Positions 15,811 through 16,653 of a stretch of 16,653 bases of DNA are shown here, one piece after another. The notes under the pieces were generated by a model that was not told the origin of the DNA, ran no database searches, and saw only the letters and a list, made by a program, of their open reading frames with translations. The stretch is from assembly GCA_036500205.1 (NCBI GenBank), contig DASYCK010000277.1, forward strand, positions 1 through 16,653, read 5' to 3'. Both the position numbers and the translations under genes were made by a program. Each line of letters begins with the position of its first letter. Positions within the stretch are counted from its first letter, which is position 1. The DNA is from DASYCK01 sp036500205. Its GTDB lineage: Bacteria; Myxococcota_A; Polyangia; Fen-1088.

Positions 15811-15816
15811 TACACT
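15811..15816 (+). promoter_or_regulatory. Possible -10 element TACACT before the 15826 gene
   Basis: TACACT fits TANNNT and four of six bases of TATAAT. It ends nine bases before the ATG, which would give a leader of only about two bases. No convincing -35 is seen at 17 bases, and no Shine-Dalgarno sequence is present. Confidence 0.3.
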
Positions 15817-15825
15817 CGGGCTCAT

Positions 15826-16581
15826 ATGCGGATTCGCGGCGGTCGCCCGGGCATCTTGCCATCGCTCGTGGTTTTGTTCACGTCGGCCCTGCTGGTTCGC
15901 GTCGCCTTCGCCGCCGATCCGCCGGCGGACAGCCCAGCCCCCGTCGGTGACGACGCGAAGGCGCTGGCCCCCCCTCCGCCGGCCGCGGACGACAAGGGCG
16001 CGGCCGCCGGGACCGACGCGCCGGCCGCCCCCCCCGTCGAGGCGGCCCCGCGCCGGATGGTCCCGTCGCTGTCCCACGACCTGCAGTTCGGCCTGGCGGT
16101 GATGCCAGGCGACGGCTACCGCATCGTCTTCCCCTACACCAAGGACACCACCGACTGCGGCGACGCCAGCCACATGGATGCCCGCGTGTGCACGAACCGG
16201 GCGCCGTTCTTCATCGACCTGCAGCCGTCGTTCGGGATCTCGCACAGCTGGGATGTCTTGGTCGATCTGCGCTTCGGCGTCGAGAAGGATTTCAACACCT
16301 TCCACCAGTTCTTCGTCATGCCCGGGTTCCGCTACTGGCTGGACACGGAGAGCCACGTGAAGTTCTTCAGCACCATGCAGCTCGCCTACGACGCCAGCAA
16401 GCAGCAGCCCACCTCGAAGCACGCGGGCAGCGATCTGGGCTTTCGCAACTCGAACGGCCTGATGGTGGAGATCATGCGCAACTTCGGCGTCTACGCTCAG
16501 TTCGGCGAGACGATCGGCTTCATCCGCTGGCTCAGCTTCACCGTCGACGCCGGCATCGGCGTGCAGGCGCGCGTCCCGTAG
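15826..16581 (+). CDS. Exported protein, probably outer-membrane barrel, unknown function
   Basis: A 251-residue protein. It has a signal peptide (about 1-29; core LPSLVVLFTSALLV; cleavage likely at AFA-AD), a Pro/Ala-rich linker (31-77), and a barrel-like body (about 84-250) of alternating strands such as HDLQFGLAVMP, APFFIDLQPSFGI, WDVLVDLRFGVEKDF, HVKFFSTMQLAYDA, FGVYAQFGETIGF and FTVDAGIGVQARV. Two Cys (111 and 122) lie in one predicted loop and could pair. I do not recognise a named family; the layout is common in myxobacterial barrel proteins annotated as hypothetical. The ATG at 15826 starts the signal peptide. The same frame is open far upstream over the DUF4159 gene, but that part is antisense shadow. 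The 72 bases after the stop show nothing recognisable. Confidence 0.75.
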   Translation: MRIRGGRPGILPSLVVLFTSALLVRVAFAADPPADSPAPVGDDAKALAPPPPAADDKGAAAGTDAPAAPPVEAAPRRMVPSLSHDLQFGLAVMPGDGYRIVFPYTKDTTDCGDASHMDARVCTNRAPFFIDLQPSFGISHSWDVLVDLRFGVEKDFNTFHQFFVMPGFRYWLDTESHVKFFSTMQLAYDASKQQPTSKHAGSDLGFRNSNGLMVEIMRNFGVYAQFGETIGFIRWLSFTVDAGIGVQARVP

Positions 16582-16653
16582 CGGCCGCTCAGGCCCACTG
16601 AAGACAGCGCGCGCGGACGGCGCTCCGCTTCGACGCCAACCCTGGTGTCATCG

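Noticed and set aside
16582..16653. Right-edge tail, including an eight-base GCGGCCGC palindrome and a short TCAG/CTGA pair
   Set aside because: Short arms and no T-tract; palindromes of this size are common in GC-rich DNA. No gene start is visible before the edge.

Overview
The window is GC-rich (roughly 68-70% by eye) and almost fully coding. Every gene is on a high-GC third-position codon pattern, which also produces very long antisense shadow ORFs. The protein set suggests a myxobacterium-like member of the Myxococcota: a DUF3516-type helicase, lipoproteins with long Gly-rich tethers, RCC1-repeat and lamin-tail lipoproteins, an ECF sigma factor with a TM/TPR partner, DUF4159 and GATase-like/VWA proteins, a Kir channel and a single-domain globin. 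That assignment is inference from gene content; no rRNA or other marker is present. I found no tRNA, rRNA, CRISPR array, transposase, integrase or phage gene. No gene-free stretch exceeds 300 bases; the longest is 3809-3982.

Layout. (1) 1-3808, all minus strand. In transcription order this block holds a predicted outer-membrane barrel protein, a small C-terminal J-domain protein, a lipoprotein with a lamin-tail domain, and the first 392 residues of a DEAD/DEAH (Ski2-like, DUF3516 type) helicase that runs off the left edge. (2) 3983-11185, all plus strand. It holds 2,3-bisphosphoglycerate-dependent phosphoglycerate mutase (gpmA), an MMPL/HAE3-type RND transporter, a secreted protein with a predicted barrel, an ECF-like sigma factor, a membrane protein with a TPR-like tail that overlaps the sigma gene (candidate anti-sigma factor), and a seven-repeat RCC1 lipoprotein closed by a hairpin terminator. 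(3) 11229-15766, all minus strand. In transcription order it holds a DUF4159 protein, a VWA/GATase-like membrane protein overlapping it by GTGA, an inward-rectifier K+ channel, and a globin with its own promoter. (4) 15826-16581, plus strand, holds a divergent secreted protein that is probably an outer-membrane barrel.

The most interesting item is the 7.3-11.2 kb envelope cassette. A 26-base element is matched at 20 of 26 ungapped positions just before the sigma factor gene and again before the RCC1 lipoprotein gene. The simplest reading is an autoregulated sigma/anti-sigma pair whose target is the adjacent surface lipoprotein. All seven repeats of that lipoprotein carry an invariant Cys-X9-Cys-Trp-Gly signature, suggesting a disulfide-stapled extracytoplasmic propeller. 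The upstream RND pump and barrel protein may belong to the same envelope function, but only adjacency supports that.
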